Notes: generated by a model from the sequence alone, not told the origin. Shown: positions 25,054 to 35,208, counted from the first letter of the stretch. The stretch: DNA of 64,000 bases from Pseudomonas versuta (GCF_001294575.1 NZ_CP012676.1:4916001-4980000); one strand, 5' to 3'. Numbers and translations are program-made.

Positions 25054-27231
25054 TTACAAGCCATTCCTGGCTTTGAACTCACGACGACGGCGATGCAAAA
25101 CCGGCTCGGTATAACCGTTCGGCTGTTTGCTGCCTTCGATCACCAGTTCGACTGCTGCCTGGAAGGCGATATTGCTGTCGAAGTCCGGTGCCAGCGGCCG
25201 GTACAGCGCGTCGTTGGCATTCTGGCGATCGACCACCGGGGCCATGCGCTTGAGGCTTTCAAGCACTTGCGTCTTGCTGACGATGCCGTGACGCAGCCAG
25301 TTGGCGATGTGCTGGCTGGAAATACGCAGCGTCGCACGGTCTTCCATCAGGCCGATGTCGTTGATGTCCGGTACTTTCGAACAACCAACGCCCTGGTCGA
25401 TCCAGCGCACCACGTAACCCAGGATGCCCTGCGAGTTGTTATCCAGTTCGTTCTGGATCTGCTCGGGTGTCCACTGCGGGTCAACGGCCAGCGGGATGGT
25501 CAGGATGTCATCGACCGATGCCGGGACGCGTTTGGCCAGTTCGGCCTGACGGGCGAACACGTCAACCTTGTGGTAATGCAGCGCATGCAAGGCGGCCGCC
25601 GTGGGCGAAGGTACCCAGGCGGTGTTGGCGCCTGCCAGCGGATGAGCAATTTTCTGCTCCAGCATGGCGGCCATCAGGTCGGGCATTGCCCACATGCCTT
25701 TACCGATTTGCGCCCGACCTTGCAGCCCCGTACTCAAGCCGACATCGACGTTGTTGTTTTCGTAGGCGCCAATCCATTTTTCGGACTTCATGTCAGCCTT
25801 GCGCACCATAGGCCCGGCTTCCATCGAGGTGTGAATCTCGTCGCCAGTACGGTCCAGGAAGCCGGTGTTGATAAATACCACGCGCTCGCTGGCCGCCTTG
25901 ATGCAGGCCTTGAGGTTGATGGTGGTGCGGCGCTCTTCGTCCATGATCCCGACTTTGAGCGTGTTGCGTGGCAGCTTGAGGACGTCTTCGATGCGCCCGA
26001 ACAGCTCGTTGGTGAACGCCGCTTCTTCAGCGCCGTGCATTTTCGGTTTGACGATGTACACCGAACCGGTGCGGCTGTTTTTGCGGGTGGCCGTGCCGTT
26101 GAGGCTGTGCATCGCTGCCAGGCTGGTCAGCAGACCGTCGAGGATGCCCTCGGGGACTTCGTTGCCGTCCTTGTCGAGGATTGCATCGATGGTCATCAGG
26201 TGACCCACGTTGCGCACGAACAACAGGGAGCGGCCGTGCAGGCTGACAGTGCCGCCGTCTGGCGCGGTGTACTCGCGGTCCGGGTTCATGGTACGGGTGA
26301 AGGTTTCGCCGCCCTTGGACACTTGCTCGCTCAGGTCGCCCTTCATCAGGCCGAGCCAGTTGCGGTAGATCACCACCTTGTCGTCGGCATCGACCGCGGC
26401 GACCGAGTCTTCGCAGTCCATGATGGTGGTCAGCGCGGCTTCCATCAGCACGTCTTTGACGCCGGCGGCGTCGGTCTGGCCGACCGGGCTGGCAGCGTCG
26501 ATCTGGATTTCGAAGTGCAGGCCATTGTGTTTGAGCAACACGGCCGTCGGCGCGGCAGCAGAGCCGTGATAGCCGATCAGTTGCGCAGTGTCGCGCAGGC
26601 CGCTGGCGTTGCCGTCCTTGAGGCTGACCTGCAAGGCACCCTCAACGATGGCGTAGCCCGTGGCATCAACGTGGGAACCGGAGGCCAGGGGGGCGGCTTC
26701 GTCGAGGAAGGCGCGGGCGAAGGCGATCACCTTGTCGCCACGGATCTTGTTGTAGCCTTTGCCCTTGGTGGCGCCATCGGCCTCGCTGATGGCATCGGTG
26801 CCGTACAGCGCGTCATACAGCGAACCCCAACGGGCGTTCGAGGCGTTGAGGGCGAAGCGCGCATTCATTACCGGCACCACCAACTGGGGGCCGGCCATGC
26901 GGGCGATTTCGTCATCGACGTTTTGCGTCGTTGCCTGGAAGTCTGCAGCTTCTGGCTGCAAATACCCGATGTCTTGCAAGAAGGCTTTGTAAGCCACGGC
27001 GTCATGGGCCTTGCCGGCCTGGGCCTGGTGCCAGGCGTCGATCCGCGCTTGCAAATCATCGCGTTTGGCGAGCAGTGCTTTGTTCTTGGGTGCCAGGTCA
27101 TGAATAACCTTGTCGGCACCGGCCCAGAACTGGTCGGCGTCGAGGCCGGTACCGGGAATGGCTTCGTTGTTTACGAAGTCGAACAGGACTTTGGCGACCT
27201 GCAGGCCACCGACGTGAACGTGTTCAGTCAT
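25054..27231 (-). CDS. glcB: Malate synthase G
   Basis: Condenses glyoxylate with acetyl-CoA to malate, the last step of glyoxylate use. The start [11 protein letters not shown] at 27231 gives 725 residues, the usual length of the G isoform; four codons upstream in frame are not conserved. Signature segments are [67 protein letters not shown] and [18 protein letters not shown]. No glycolate oxidase genes are nearby; it stands alone with its own terminator. The order glcB, rarD, srkA, modE, comF resembles P. aeruginosa PA0482-PA0489. Confidence 0.96.
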   Translation of the reverse strand: MTEHVHVGGLQVAKVLFDFVNNEAIPGTGLDADQFWAGADKVIHDLAPKNKALLAKRDDLQARIDAWHQAQAGKAHDAVAYKAFLQDIGYLQPEAADFQATTQNVDDEIARMAGPQLVVPVMNARFALNASNARWGSLYDALYGTDAISEADGATKGKGYNKIRGDKVIAFARAFLDEAAPLASGSHVDATGYAIVEGALQVSLKDGNASGLRDTAQLIGYHGSAAAPTAVLLKHNGLHFEIQIDAASPVGQTDAAGVKDVLMEAALTTIMDCEDSVAAVDADDKVVIYRNWLGLMKGDLSEQVSKGGETFTRTMNPDREYTAPDGGTVSLHGRSLLFVRNVGHLMTIDAILDKDGNEVPEGILDGLLTSLAAMHSLNGTATRKNSRTGSVYIVKPKMHGAEEAAFTNELFGRIEDVLKLPRNTLKVGIMDEERRTTINLKACIKAASERVVFINTGFLDRTGDEIHTSMEAGPMVRKADMKSEKWIGAYENNNVDVGLSTGLQGRAQIGKGMWAMPDLMAAMLEQKIAHPLAGANTAWVPSPTAAALHALHYHKVDVFARQAELAKRVPASVDDILTIPLAVDPQWTPEQIQNELDNNSQGILGYVVRWIDQGVGCSKVPDINDIGLMEDRATLRISSQHIANWLRHGIVSKTQVLESLKRMAPVVDRQNANDALYRPLAPDFDSNIAFQAAVELVIEGSKQPNGYTEPVLHRRRREFKARNGL

Positions 27232-27601
27232 TGCTTGCCTCACTCATTTTTATTTAAAGCCTGGAGCGCTTCTTAAAACACCGCGTTGCTCATGCTGGCG
27301 GGGTTGTGCGGGGTGTAGCAGACGCCTTGGCGGACTATGTTGCAAATTATGTAGTGGTTGCCAGGGCATACTACATGATCAATTGAAGATGTGAAAATCA
27401 GACTAATCACGTCGTTCTGCGACCATTTGTACGCTATCGGTCACACAGAAGAACAGGATGTTCTCAAGAAATGTACGGGTTGTTCCAGATAATTCTAAAA
27501 ACAGTACACAATTTGTTGTTCGGGGATGTTTTTGTGGGAGCCGAAGTGGCAGTTGTGGTCTTGCCTATACTCATCCGACCCCTAATAAGAGAGTCCCCGC
27601 C
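27232..27601. other. Divergent glcB-gcvR control region
   Basis: A 370-base gap, AT-richer than its neighbours, that must hold both promoters. I see no REP element, open frame or clearly recognisable operator. Its first part contains CATACTACATGATCAATTG and its second part ACAATTTGTTGT, neither of which I can assign. Confidence 0.4.
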
Positions 27602-28120
27602 ATGAACCATCTTGTGATTACCGTCTTTGCCCCGGACAAGGCAGGGCAGGTTGAGCGCATTGCCCAGTGTATCGCCGAGCATGGCGGCAATTGGCTGGAA
27701 AGCCGGATGTCGCGCATGGCCGGGCAATTCGCCGGGATCCTGCGCGTGGGCGTACCTGCCGAAGCCCATGATGAGTTGATCGCTGCGCTGCATGGTCTGG
27801 CCCCGGACGGGATTCGGGTGCTGATTGCCGAAAGCGGGATCGAGCAGTCGTGCACCTGGAAGCCGATTGCCATGGATCTGGTGGGCAATGACCGCCCGGG
27901 TATCGTGCGCGACATTACCCGGGTGCTGACGGAGCAGGGCGTTAATCTGGAGCGTCTGGTGACGGATGTGCGGCCCGCGCCCATGAGCAACGAGCCGCTG
28001 TTTCATGCCGAAGCCATTCTGGCGGTACCGCTGACGCTCTCGCTGGAGGTGTTGCAGGCGCGCCTGGAAACCCTGGCCGACGAATTGATGGTCGAGCTTG
28101 AGTTGCGCCCCGAGGACTAG
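27602..28120 (+). CDS. gcvR: Glycine cleavage system transcriptional repressor-like ACT protein
   Basis: A 172-residue protein with two ACT domains (LVITVFAPDKAGQVERIAQCIAEHGGNWLESRM and MDLVGNDRPGIVRDITRVLTEQGVNLERLVTDV). In E. coli, GcvR binds glycine and restrains GcvA. ACT proteins of this length occur widely in Pseudomonas beside glyoxylate or glycine genes. The start at 27602 is the only one preceding the first ACT strand. It neighbours glcB divergently, and the glyA/sox region lies 20 kb away, so the glycine connection is suggestive only. Confidence 0.8.
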   Translation: MNHLVITVFAPDKAGQVERIAQCIAEHGGNWLESRMSRMAGQFAGILRVGVPAEAHDELIAALHGLAPDGIRVLIAESGIEQSCTWKPIAMDLVGNDRPGIVRDITRVLTEQGVNLERLVTDVRPAPMSNEPLFHAEAILAVPLTLSLEVLQARLETLADELMVELELRPED

Positions 28121-28160
28121 GGGCCTTTCTCATTCAGTTTCCCGGCCGCATTGTGCCCCC

Positions 28161-29045
28161 CTAACCCCGGCGAAGGGTCAGCACTGCATCGAGGGTATAG
28201 ACCGCCAGACCCGCCCAGATAAACATAAAGGCCATGAGTGTGGCTTCGGACAAATGCTCGCCAAATACCGAGACCGCCAGAATCAATACCAGTGTCGGTG
28301 CGATGTACTGCATAAAGCCCAGGGTGGTGTAGGGCAAGTGCCGTGCCGCGGCGTTGAAACTCACCAAAGGGATCAGGGTTGCCGGGCCTGCAGCTACCAG
28401 TAACCAGGCTTCTTTAGTGCTCCAGAACTCGGCATGGGCACTGTTGGCCTCGGGGTGCATAAGCAGCCAGCCAATGGCGATAGGCACCAGAATCCAGGTT
28501 TCGACCACCAGCCCCGGCAGCGCCTTGACCGGCGCCTGCTTGCGGATCAACCCGTAAAAGCCAAAGCTCAGTGCCAGCACCAGTGACACCCACGGCAGGC
28601 TGCCGACTTGCCACACCTGTTGTGCAACCCCGAGGGCGGCAAGCCCTACGGCCATCCATTGCAGGCGGCGCAGGCGCTCGCCCAGCAGCAACAGGCCGAG
28701 CAATACGTTGACCAAGGGGTTGATGTAGTAACCGAGGCTGGCTTCCAGCATGCGGTCGTTATTGACCGCCCACACGTAGGTCAGCCAGTTGGCCGCGATC
28801 AACAGCCCGCTGATGGCCAGTACACCGAGGCGTTTGGGGTTGTCGCGCAGCTCTTGCCACCAGCCCGGATGCTTCCATACCAGCAGCAACAGCGAGCCAA
28901 ACAGCGCAGACCAGAGCACCCGGTTCACGATGATCTCGGCCGCGGGGACGCTGGCGAGTAGTTTGAAGTAGAGCGGGAAGATGCCCCAGATGATATAGGC
29001 GCTAAGGCCTAAAATGTACCCGCGACGCGGGTTGGCGGCTTGCAT
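28161..29045 (-). CDS. rarD: RarD-type EamA/DMT family permease
   Basis: A 294-residue integral membrane protein with about ten hydrophobic segments, starting with GYILGLSAYIIWGIFPLYFKLL, which is characteristic of RarD (chloramphenicol-sensitivity-like proteins). The start MQAANPRRG at 29045 was preferred over one seven codons upstream. Members export metabolites or drugs, but the substrate of RarD is not known. It stands as a single gene, convergent with gcvR (40 bases apart). Confidence 0.88.
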   Translation of the reverse strand: MQAANPRRGYILGLSAYIIWGIFPLYFKLLASVPAAEIIVNRVLWSALFGSLLLLVWKHPGWWQELRDNPKRLGVLAISGLLIAANWLTYVWAVNNDRMLEASLGYYINPLVNVLLGLLLLGERLRRLQWMAVGLAALGVAQQVWQVGSLPWVSLVLALSFGFYGLIRKQAPVKALPGLVVETWILVPIAIGWLLMHPEANSAHAEFWSTKEAWLLVAAGPATLIPLVSFNAAARHLPYTTLGFMQYIAPTLVLILAVSVFGEHLSEATLMAFMFIWAGLAVYTLDAVLTLRRG

Positions 29046-29126
29046 GCAGAATCCTTGCTTAGGCAACTAACTGATACGGAACAGCCCAAGAGTGTAAGCA
29101 GGTTTTACAGAGTGCGAGCAAAGTTT

Positions 29127-29203
29127 TTGTAGGGGCGAGCTGTTCGTTTTCGGGTAAAAGCTCGCGAGCAAGCTCGCTCCTACAGAACAAGCTCGCTCCT
29201 ACA
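29127..29203. repeat. REP cluster (GTAGGAGCGAGC type), three partial copies
   Basis: TGTAGGGGCGAGC, then GCTCGCGAGCAAGCTCGCTCC, then a third AAGCTCGCTCCTACA half. The third half-unit looks like a local duplication of the second unit's end. Confidence 0.85.
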
Positions 29204-29218
29204 AAAGTCGGGGGCGGG

Positions 29219-30193
29219 TCAGAACAGCTTCAGCGGTTCTTCATTGAGTGCCGACAGTTGTTCGCGCAAGGCCAGCACTTGGTCGCCCCAGTAGCGCTCG
29301 GTGCCAAACCACGGAAAGCTGTGGGGGAACGCCGGGTCGTCCCAGCGGCGTGCCAGCCACGCGCTGTAGTGCATCAGGCGCAAGGCCCGCAGCGGTTCGA
29401 TCAGCGCCAGTTCGCGCGGGTTGAAGTCATGGAACTCGCTGTAGCCGTCCATCAGTTCTGACAGCTGGCCCAGGCACTCCTGACGATCACCGGCCAGCAT
29501 CATCCACAGGTCCTGCACCGCAGGGCCCATGCGACAGTCGTCGAGGTCGACGATATGGAACACCTCATCGCGGCACATCATGTTGCCGGGGTGGCAATCG
29601 CCGTGCATGCGGATGTTGGTGTGCGGGGTGGCGGCGTACACATCTTCGACGCGCTTGAGCAGGTCACGGGCCACCGACTCGTAGGCCGGTAGCAGGCTGC
29701 GCGGAATGAAGTTGCCTTCGAGCAGGGTGGTGAGCGAGTCGTGGCCAAAGTTCTTCACGCCCAGCGCTTCGCGGTGTTCAAACGGCTTGGTCGCGCCTAC
29801 GGCATGCAGGCGCCCGAGCAGTTGCCCCAGACGGTACAGCTGGTCGAGATTGCCGGGCTCCGGCGCACGGCCGCCCCGGCGTGGAAACAGGGTGAAGCGA
29901 AAGCCGGCGTGTTCGAACAGGCTCTGGCCGTTGTGGATCATCGGCGCGACCACCGGGACATCACAGTCGGCGAGCTCGAAGGTAAAGCGGTGCTCTTCGA
30001 GGATGGCTTCGTTGGTCCAGCGTTGCGGTCGGTAGAATTTGGCGATCAGCGGTTCCGAGTCTTCGATGCCGACCTGGTACACGCGATTTTCGTAGCTGTT
30101 GAGCGCAAGCACGCGGGCATCGCTCAGGAAACCGATGCTTTCGACGGCGTCGAGCACCAGATCAGGGGTAAGTGTTGCAAACGGATGAGACAT
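29219..30193 (-). CDS. srkA: Stress response Ser/Thr kinase (YihE/RdoA)
   Basis: A 324-residue protein kinase-like enzyme of the choline-kinase/APH fold. The catalytic loop is NIRMHGDCHPGNMM and the metal-binding aspartate sits in HIVDLDDCRMGP. ENRVYQVGIEDSEPLIAKFYRPQRW gives the nucleotide-binding lysine. The start at 30193 (MSHPFATLTPDLV) fits the family. In E. coli SrkA protects cells against death during stress and is made with dsbA; no dsbA is adjacent here. It is a single gene flanked by REP elements. Confidence 0.92.
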   Translation of the reverse strand: MSHPFATLTPDLVLDAVESIGFLSDARVLALNSYENRVYQVGIEDSEPLIAKFYRPQRWTNEAILEEHRFTFELADCDVPVVAPMIHNGQSLFEHAGFRFTLFPRRGGRAPEPGNLDQLYRLGQLLGRLHAVGATKPFEHREALGVKNFGHDSLTTLLEGNFIPRSLLPAYESVARDLLKRVEDVYAATPHTNIRMHGDCHPGNMMCRDEVFHIVDLDDCRMGPAVQDLWMMLAGDRQECLGQLSELMDGYSEFHDFNPRELALIEPLRALRLMHYSAWLARRWDDPAFPHSFPWFGTERYWGDQVLALREQLSALNEEPLKLF

Positions 30194-30299
30194 GCTGACT
30201 CCTGCGCGCAGCAGGCTGCCGCGTCCGGCCATGCATGTTAGCGCAGACCGGGAACGATCTGGCACTAAACCTTGTGGCTGGCGGCCAATGGGCCTCTTT

Positions 30300-30411
30300 G
30301 TGGGAGCTGGCTAATGGGCAGGCGTGAGGGAGCTGGCTTGCCAGCGATTCAGGCACAACGCCGGGTCTGGGGTTGTGCGGTGATGCTTTCGCCGGCAAGC
30401 CGACTCTCACA
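30300..30411. repeat. REP cluster (GGGAGCTGGCTTGCCAGCGA type)
   Basis: One truncated copy (GTGGGAGCTGGCTAATGGGC), one good copy (GGGAGCTGGCTTGCCAGCGA) and one inverted copy (TCGCCGGCAAGCCGACTCTC) lie in the 235-base gap between srkA and the PhoX gene. Confidence 0.85.
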
Positions 30412-30428
30412 ATAGAGCCGGCGTTGCA

Positions 30429-32330
30429 TCAGGCGCCGACGATGCCGCCGTCTTCGCGGCTGATGGCCATGACCGAGGAGCGCGGTTTACCGTCGGGCAG
30501 GTGCTCGGGGAAGGTGGAGCCACCGTTTTCACCGGGATGCTGGATGCCGACAAACAGCGTCTTCTGGTCAGGGGAGAAGCTGATGCCTGTTACCTCGCAG
30601 CCAACCGGGCCGACCATGAAGCGGCGGATTTCGCCGCTGACCGGATCGGCGCAGAGCATCTGGTTATTGCCCATGCCGGCAAAGTCTGCGGCGTTGCTGG
30701 CATCGCCGTCGGTCAGGATCCACAGGCGTCCGGCGTCATCAAAGCCCAGGCCATCGGGGCTGTTGAACATGTTTTGCGCAGTGATATTGGACGAGCCGGC
30801 TTTGGGCTGACCGGCATGCACCACCGGGTTGCCGGCGACCACAAACAGGTCCCAGTCGAAGGTGTCGGCGCCGTGATCGCCGTTGTGGGCTTTCCAGCGC
30901 AGGATCTGCCCGTACACATTCTTCTCCCGGGGGTTGGGGCCTCCGACCGGTTGCCCGTCTTCGCCGCGTTTGGCGTTGTTGGTCAGGGTGCAATAGACCT
31001 GGCCGTCCTTGGGGCTGACCACGATCCATTCCGGGCGATCCATGCGTGTGGCATTTACCACGCTGCCAGCCAGGCGTGCATGAATCAGTACGTCGCCCTG
31101 GTTGGCGAAACCGCTGGCCGTATCGACCCCGTTTTTGCCATGGCTCAATTCCACCCACTGCCCCTGCCCCCTTGGCAGGTCGGGGTTTTTGTCGCCGTCG
31201 TCAAAACGGGCAACGTACAGGGTGCCGTGGTCCAGCAGGTCGCGATTGGCCTTGGGGTCTTTATGGTCGATCCGGTCGCGGCTGATGAACCGGTAGATAA
31301 ATTCGCCGCGTTCGTCGTCGCCCATGTAGACCACCGCTCGGCCGTCTGTGGTTTCGGCCAGGGCTGCGTTCTCGTGCTTGAAGCGGCCCAGCGCAGTGCG
31401 TTTGACGGGCATGGAGTGCGGGTCGAACGGGTCAATTTCGACCACCCAGCCGTGGCGATTGAGCTCGTTGGGATTGACCGCCAGGTCGAAGCGCGGGTCA
31501 TGGGGGTGCCAGTTGATTTCTTTGCTGGCGGCCACTGCGCCATAACGTTTTTGCGCGGCGTCGAAGCTTTGTTTTGGATCGGAGCTGCCAAAGCAGTCGG
31601 TGAAGTTCTCTTCACAGGTCAGGTAGGTGCCCCACGGGGTTTTGCCATTGGCGCAGTTCTGAAAGGTGCCCAGGGCAAGGGTGCCGCTGTGGTCGGCCCC
31701 GGTGCGCAACAAGGCATGACCGGCCGCCGGCCCGCCCAGACGGATCGGTGTATTGCCATGTACGCGACGGTTGAACGGCGAGCCCTGGGCGAACTGCCAG
31801 CCGTTGCCGGTACGACGGATTTCGATGACCGATACCCCTTCGCTGGCCTGGGCTTTTCGCACGTCTTCAAGTGAGGCGGGCATACCGCCATGGGGGTACA
31901 GGTAGCGATAGTTGGTGTATTCGTTGTTGATGGCCATCAGCGCACGGTTCGGGTCATCGGGGAAGGCAAACAGGCTCATGCCGTCATTGTTGTCGCCGAA
32001 TTGCACTTCCTGGGCCTTGGCCGAACCGTTACCGCTGGGGTCGAACGCCGGGCCTGCAGCGTGCAGTGGCTGGCCCCAGCTGATCAGTACGCTGGAGCGA
32101 TAGCCGGGTGGCAGGCTGATGCTGTCAGTGGTGGCCGCCTTGATACTGTCAAAACCCAGCAATTGGCTGGAGGCGGCGCTGATGCCGGTCGCCATGGCGC
32201 TACGGCTCAGCAGGCCGCCGCCCAAAAACATGGCTGCACCGCACAAGGCGCCGGCACCGATAAAGCTACGCCGGCTAAGGCCGATGATTTGCTCAAGGTC
32301 AGTGAGTTGATCTTCTTTTAACAGGGTCAT
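30429..32330 (-). CDS. phoX: PhoX-family alkaline phosphatase, Tat-exported
   Basis: A 633-residue protein with a twin-arginine signal (LSRRSFIGAGALCGAAMFLGG) near residue 19, so it is exported folded. The PhoX (DUF839) body shows NEYTNYRYLYPHG, TYLTCEENFTDCFG, the YMGDDERGEFIYRF segment and the C-terminal LFVGIQHPGENGGSTFPEHLPDGKPRSSVMAI. PhoX enzymes hydrolyse phosphomonoesters in the periplasm with calcium and iron cofactors. The start MTLLKEDQL (32330) precedes the Tat signal. A half Pho-box-like CTGTCAT lies about 50 bases upstream on this strand. Confidence 0.87.
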   Translation of the reverse strand: MTLLKEDQLTDLEQIIGLSRRSFIGAGALCGAAMFLGGGLLSRSAMATGISAASSQLLGFDSIKAATTDSISLPPGYRSSVLISWGQPLHAAGPAFDPSGNGSAKAQEVQFGDNNDGMSLFAFPDDPNRALMAINNEYTNYRYLYPHGGMPASLEDVRKAQASEGVSVIEIRRTGNGWQFAQGSPFNRRVHGNTPIRLGGPAAGHALLRTGADHSGTLALGTFQNCANGKTPWGTYLTCEENFTDCFGSSDPKQSFDAAQKRYGAVAASKEINWHPHDPRFDLAVNPNELNRHGWVVEIDPFDPHSMPVKRTALGRFKHENAALAETTDGRAVVYMGDDERGEFIYRFISRDRIDHKDPKANRDLLDHGTLYVARFDDGDKNPDLPRGQGQWVELSHGKNGVDTASGFANQGDVLIHARLAGSVVNATRMDRPEWIVVSPKDGQVYCTLTNNAKRGEDGQPVGGPNPREKNVYGQILRWKAHNGDHGADTFDWDLFVVAGNPVVHAGQPKAGSSNITAQNMFNSPDGLGFDDAGRLWILTDGDASNAADFAGMGNNQMLCADPVSGEIRRFMVGPVGCEVTGISFSPDQKTLFVGIQHPGENGGSTFPEHLPDGKPRSSVMAISREDGGIVGA

Positions 32331-32379
32331 GACAGGCTCGGCTCGCAGACGGTTTTGGCAGTCACCATAAGCAGCGGGC

Positions 32380-32386
32380 ATGACAG
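32380..32386 (-). promoter_or_regulatory. Half Pho-box-like CTGTCAT upstream of phoX
   Basis: A perfect CTGTCAT half-site on the coding strand, 50-56 bases before the phoX start. The second half expected 11 bases further on is poor (GCTGCTT), so PhoB control is possible but not shown. Confidence 0.35.
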
Positions 32387-32413
32387 CAATGTTTCAAACC
32401 GCAGTCCTGACCT

Positions 32414-33178
32414 TTACACAGGGGTGCCCAGCAACACCAGCGACGGCGAAAACTGCACCTGCGTCGCGCTGCCCGCCTTGAGCCCCAGTATTTCGAGGTG
32501 TTGCGGTTCGCTCAGGGCGCACAAAACCTGGCCGCCGGAGAGGCTGAAGCGCACTTCGCTGGGGCCGTCTTCGGCGTGGAGGATCTGCTCAATCTGCCCC
32601 TGCAGATGATTGTGCTCAGGGGTCGGTGTCTGACTGGCATCGATCACTTGCAGCCAGCCGGCCTTGATCAGGGCCACCACCGGGCTGCCCACAGCCAGCT
32701 CCAGGCGCAGGGTACTGTCGCGGGTGATTTGCGCGTGCAACGTCAGGCCGCCCGACAGTTCGAGCTCAATCATGTCGTTATGGCCATGACTGGCGATGGC
32801 GATCACGCTGCCGCGCAACTGGTTGCGGGCGCTGGTTCTGAGCATCAGGCGGCCCAGCAGGTCGAGGTCTTCGGCATCTTCGGCGGCGTCCAGCACCTGG
32901 CTCTGCAATATCTGCAGGCGCTGGTAAAGGCGCAGCACCCGCTCACCGGCGTCGGACAGTCGCGCGCCGCCTCCGCCTTTGCCGCCAACACTGCGTTGCA
33001 CCAGCGCCGTTTGCGCCAGGTTGTTCAGTTCATCGATGGCGTCCCACGCAGCCTTGTAGCTGATGCCCGCGCTTTTGGCCGCAGCAGTGATCGAGCCCTG
33101 TTCGGCAATGTGCTGTAACAGCGCAATTCGCTGCGGGCGGCGGACCATGTGTTGTGCAAGCAGGGTGGGCAGGTGCAT
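32414..33178 (-). CDS. modE: Molybdate-responsive regulator ModE
   Basis: A 254-residue protein. A winged-helix LysR-like N-terminus (LLQHIAEQGSITAAAKSAGISYKAAWDAIDELN, then VGGKGGGGARLSDAGERVL) is followed by two TOBE/MOP molybdate-binding domains (about residues 125-190 and 195-254, with RNQLRGSVIAI starting the first). The start MHLPTLLAQ (33178) precedes the helix-turn-helix. ModE senses molybdate and controls uptake and molybdenum-enzyme genes. modABC is not in this window; in P. aeruginosa a similar modE lies beside comF, away from the transporter. Confidence 0.92.
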   Translation of the reverse strand: MHLPTLLAQHMVRRPQRIALLQHIAEQGSITAAAKSAGISYKAAWDAIDELNNLAQTALVQRSVGGKGGGGARLSDAGERVLRLYQRLQILQSQVLDAAEDAEDLDLLGRLMLRTSARNQLRGSVIAIASHGHNDMIELELSGGLTLHAQITRDSTLRLELAVGSPVVALIKAGWLQVIDASQTPTPEHNHLQGQIEQILHAEDGPSEVRFSLSGGQVLCALSEPQHLEILGLKAGSATQVQFSPSLVLLGTPV

Positions 33179-33237
33179 GACGGCGGATTCGCTAGACGGG
33201 TCGAGCCGCGCAAAGTGCCTGCTAGACCCGGGGGCCG

Positions 33238-33978
33238 TCAAGGTGCGCCTTCAGGTTTCGGGGTACGGGCCAGGCAGTACACGTCGACCCTCCGTGCCCC
33301 GGCGTTGAGCAGCAGACGAGCCAGACTTTGTGCAGTGGCCCCGGTGGTCAGTACGTCATCGACCAAGGCCAGATGCAGCCCCTTGACCTGCGTCCCCGGT
33401 GCCAGGGCAAAGGCTTGCAGCAGATTGCGCTTGCGGATTTTGGCGCCCAGCGCCTGTTGCGCAGGGGTGTCCCGGGTGCGCAGCAGCCAGTGCTCGCACC
33501 TCGGGATACTCAATTGCGCACTGAGCCAGTGACAGAGCATTGCCGCCTGGTTATAGCCACGTTGGCGCAGACGCTGAACGGACAGCGGTACCGGCAGCAA
33601 AAAGTCGGGTCGCTCCTGGCCGCAGTTGAAGCGATCAAGCAGGCATTGGCCGAGAAGTTCGGCCAACAGTCGGCCATAGGGCCATTTACTGTTGTGCTTG
33701 AAGCGTACGATGAGGCTGTCGACCGGAAAATCGTACGCCCAAGCTGCATGCACTTGCTCGAAGGCAGGCGGTTGCTTGAGGCAATGACCGCAGATAAGCC
33801 CAGACATTGGCAAGGGCAAGGCGCAGCGCTGGCAGCTCTCGCCCAGCCAGGGCAGCTCCAGTTCACAGGCGCTGCAGATCGGTAAAGCGCTCTCGGTAAC
33901 TTCATCGCAGAGTAAACAGGTGTGGTTATTAAATAACCAGATGTCAACCGATCTAATCCAATGTGGTTGACAGTTCAT
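33238..33978 (-). CDS. comF: ComF-family phosphoribosyltransferase-like protein
   Basis: A 246-residue protein with an N-terminal zinc-binding set of cysteines (CLLCDEV, CSACE, CQRC, CGHC) and a C-terminal phosphoribosyltransferase fold with the PRPP-loop LALVDDVLTTGATAQSLARLL. ComF is needed for handling incoming DNA in natural transformation in some bacteria; its biochemical role is not settled. The start at 33978 has AAGGA about 8 bases before it. The first ten codons overlap a BirA-like operator shared with the divergent bioB promoter. Confidence 0.9.
   Translation of the reverse strand: MNCQPHWIRSVDIWLFNNHTCLLCDEVTESALPICSACELELPWLGESCQRCALPLPMSGLICGHCLKQPPAFEQVHAAWAYDFPVDSLIVRFKHNSKWPYGRLLAELLGQCLLDRFNCGQERPDFLLPVPLSVQRLRQRGYNQAAMLCHWLSAQLSIPRCEHWLLRTRDTPAQQALGAKIRKRNLLQAFALAPGTQVKGLHLALVDDVLTTGATAQSLARLLLNAGARRVDVYCLARTPKPEGAP
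33942..33972. promoter_or_regulatory. BirA-type biotin operator controlling bioB
   Basis: A perfect inverted repeat TGTCAACC-N15-GGTTGACA, which fits the BirA operator pattern (TTGTAAACC-N14/16-GGTTTACAA type). It lies about 100 bases upstream of bioB and overlaps a possible bioB -35 element (TTGACA at 33967-33972). Because it also covers comF codons 3-12, repressor binding could hinder comF transcription too. Confidence 0.8.
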
Positions 33979-34067
33979 GTCGCATCCTTAAACATGCCGG
34001 GCATCCGTGCCGTGCCTGAAGCGCTTGCTTCAGGTTCAAGTCAAAGCATAAATCAAGAGAAACGCCG

Positions 34068-35123
34068 ATGAGCGCCAGCACCCTTGCCAACTTGCGACAT
34101 GATTGGTCCTTAGCCGAAGTTCGCGCCTTGTTTGTTCAGCCATTCAATGACCTGCTATTTCAGGCCCAGACTGTTCACCGCGCACATTTCGATGCCAATC
34201 GGGTGCAGGTTTCGACGCTGCTTTCGATCAAGACCGGGGCTTGCCCGGAAGATTGCAAATATTGTCCGCAGTCGGGCCACTACAACACCGGCCTGGCCAA
34301 AGAGAAGCTGATGCAGGTGCAAGCCGTGCTTGAAGAGGCGGCCCGGGCCAAGGCGATCGGAGCTACCCGTTTCTGCATGGGCGCAGCCTGGAAACATCCT
34401 TCGGCCAAGGACATGCCCTACGTGCTGGAAATGGTCAAAGGGGTCAAGGCGCTGGGGCTGGAAACCTGCATGACCCTGGGCAAGCTGGACCAGGAGCAAA
34501 CCAGCGCACTGGCTCACGCCGGGCTCGATTACTACAACCACAACCTCGACACCTCGCCCGAGTTCTACACCAGCATCATCACCACCCGCACTTATAGCGA
34601 GCGTCTGCAAACCCTGAGTTACGTGCGCGAAAGCGGGATGAAAATCTGCTCCGGCGGGATTCTAGGCATGGGTGAATCGCTGGATGACCGGGCCAATCTG
34701 CTGATCCAGCTGGCTAACTTGCCCGAGCACCCGGAATCGGTGCCGATCAACATGCTGGTGAAAGTGGCCGGTACGCCAATGGAAAACGCAGAAGATATCG
34801 ACCCGTTTGATTTCATCCGCATGCTGGCGGTGGCGCGGATCATGATGCCGCAGAGTCACGTGCGGCTGTCGGCCGGGCGTGAAGCGATGAATGAGCAGAT
34901 GCAGGCGCTGGCATTCTTTGCCGGGGCCAACTCGATTTTCTACGGTGACAAATTGCTGACCACGGCCAACCCGCAGGCTGACAAGGACATGCAGCTGTTC
35001 AGCCGCCTTGGCATCCTGCCCGAGGCCCGCGAAGACCATGCGGATGAAGTGCATCAGGCGGCCATTGAGCACGCGCTGATGGATCAGAAATCCAGCGAAC
35101 AGTTCTATAACGCTGCGGTTTAA
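34068..35123 (+). CDS. bioB: Biotin synthase
   Basis: Radical SAM enzyme inserting sulfur into dethiobiotin, the final step of biotin synthesis. It is 351 residues. The radical SAM cysteines are in [14 protein letters not shown]. The later [25 protein letters not shown] and [13 protein letters not shown] segments supply ligands of the second 2Fe-2S cluster and substrate contacts. It is the first gene of bioBFHCD, with a REP cluster between it and bioF, and is preceded by a BirA operator. Confidence 0.97.
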   Translation: MSASTLANLRHDWSLAEVRALFVQPFNDLLFQAQTVHRAHFDANRVQVSTLLSIKTGACPEDCKYCPQSGHYNTGLAKEKLMQVQAVLEEAARAKAIGATRFCMGAAWKHPSAKDMPYVLEMVKGVKALGLETCMTLGKLDQEQTSALAHAGLDYYNHNLDTSPEFYTSIITTRTYSERLQTLSYVRESGMKICSGGILGMGESLDDRANLLIQLANLPEHPESVPINMLVKVAGTPMENAEDIDPFDFIRMLAVARIMMPQSHVRLSAGREAMNEQMQALAFFAGANSIFYGDKLLTTANPQADKDMQLFSRLGILPEAREDHADEVHQAAIEHALMDQKSSEQFYNAAV

Positions 35124-35139
35124 ACCCGAGCCCCACCCT

Positions 35140-35208
35140 CTGCAGGAGCGAGCTCTTAAACGGCTCGCGAGCAAGCCCGCTCCTGCAGGGGCCGCTCGCT
35201 CCTGCAGG
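35140..35208. repeat. REP cluster inside the bio operon (GCAGGAGCGAGC type)
   Basis: An inverted pair plus a third half-unit (CCGCTCGCTCCTGCAGG) in the 113-base gap between bioB and bioF. It could uncouple bioB mRNA levels from the rest. Confidence 0.9.

Noticed and set aside
25042..27276. Long open frame (744 codons) on the plus strand opposite glcB
   Set aside because: Antisense shadow of malate synthase G; starts inside the terminator and shows no family motif.
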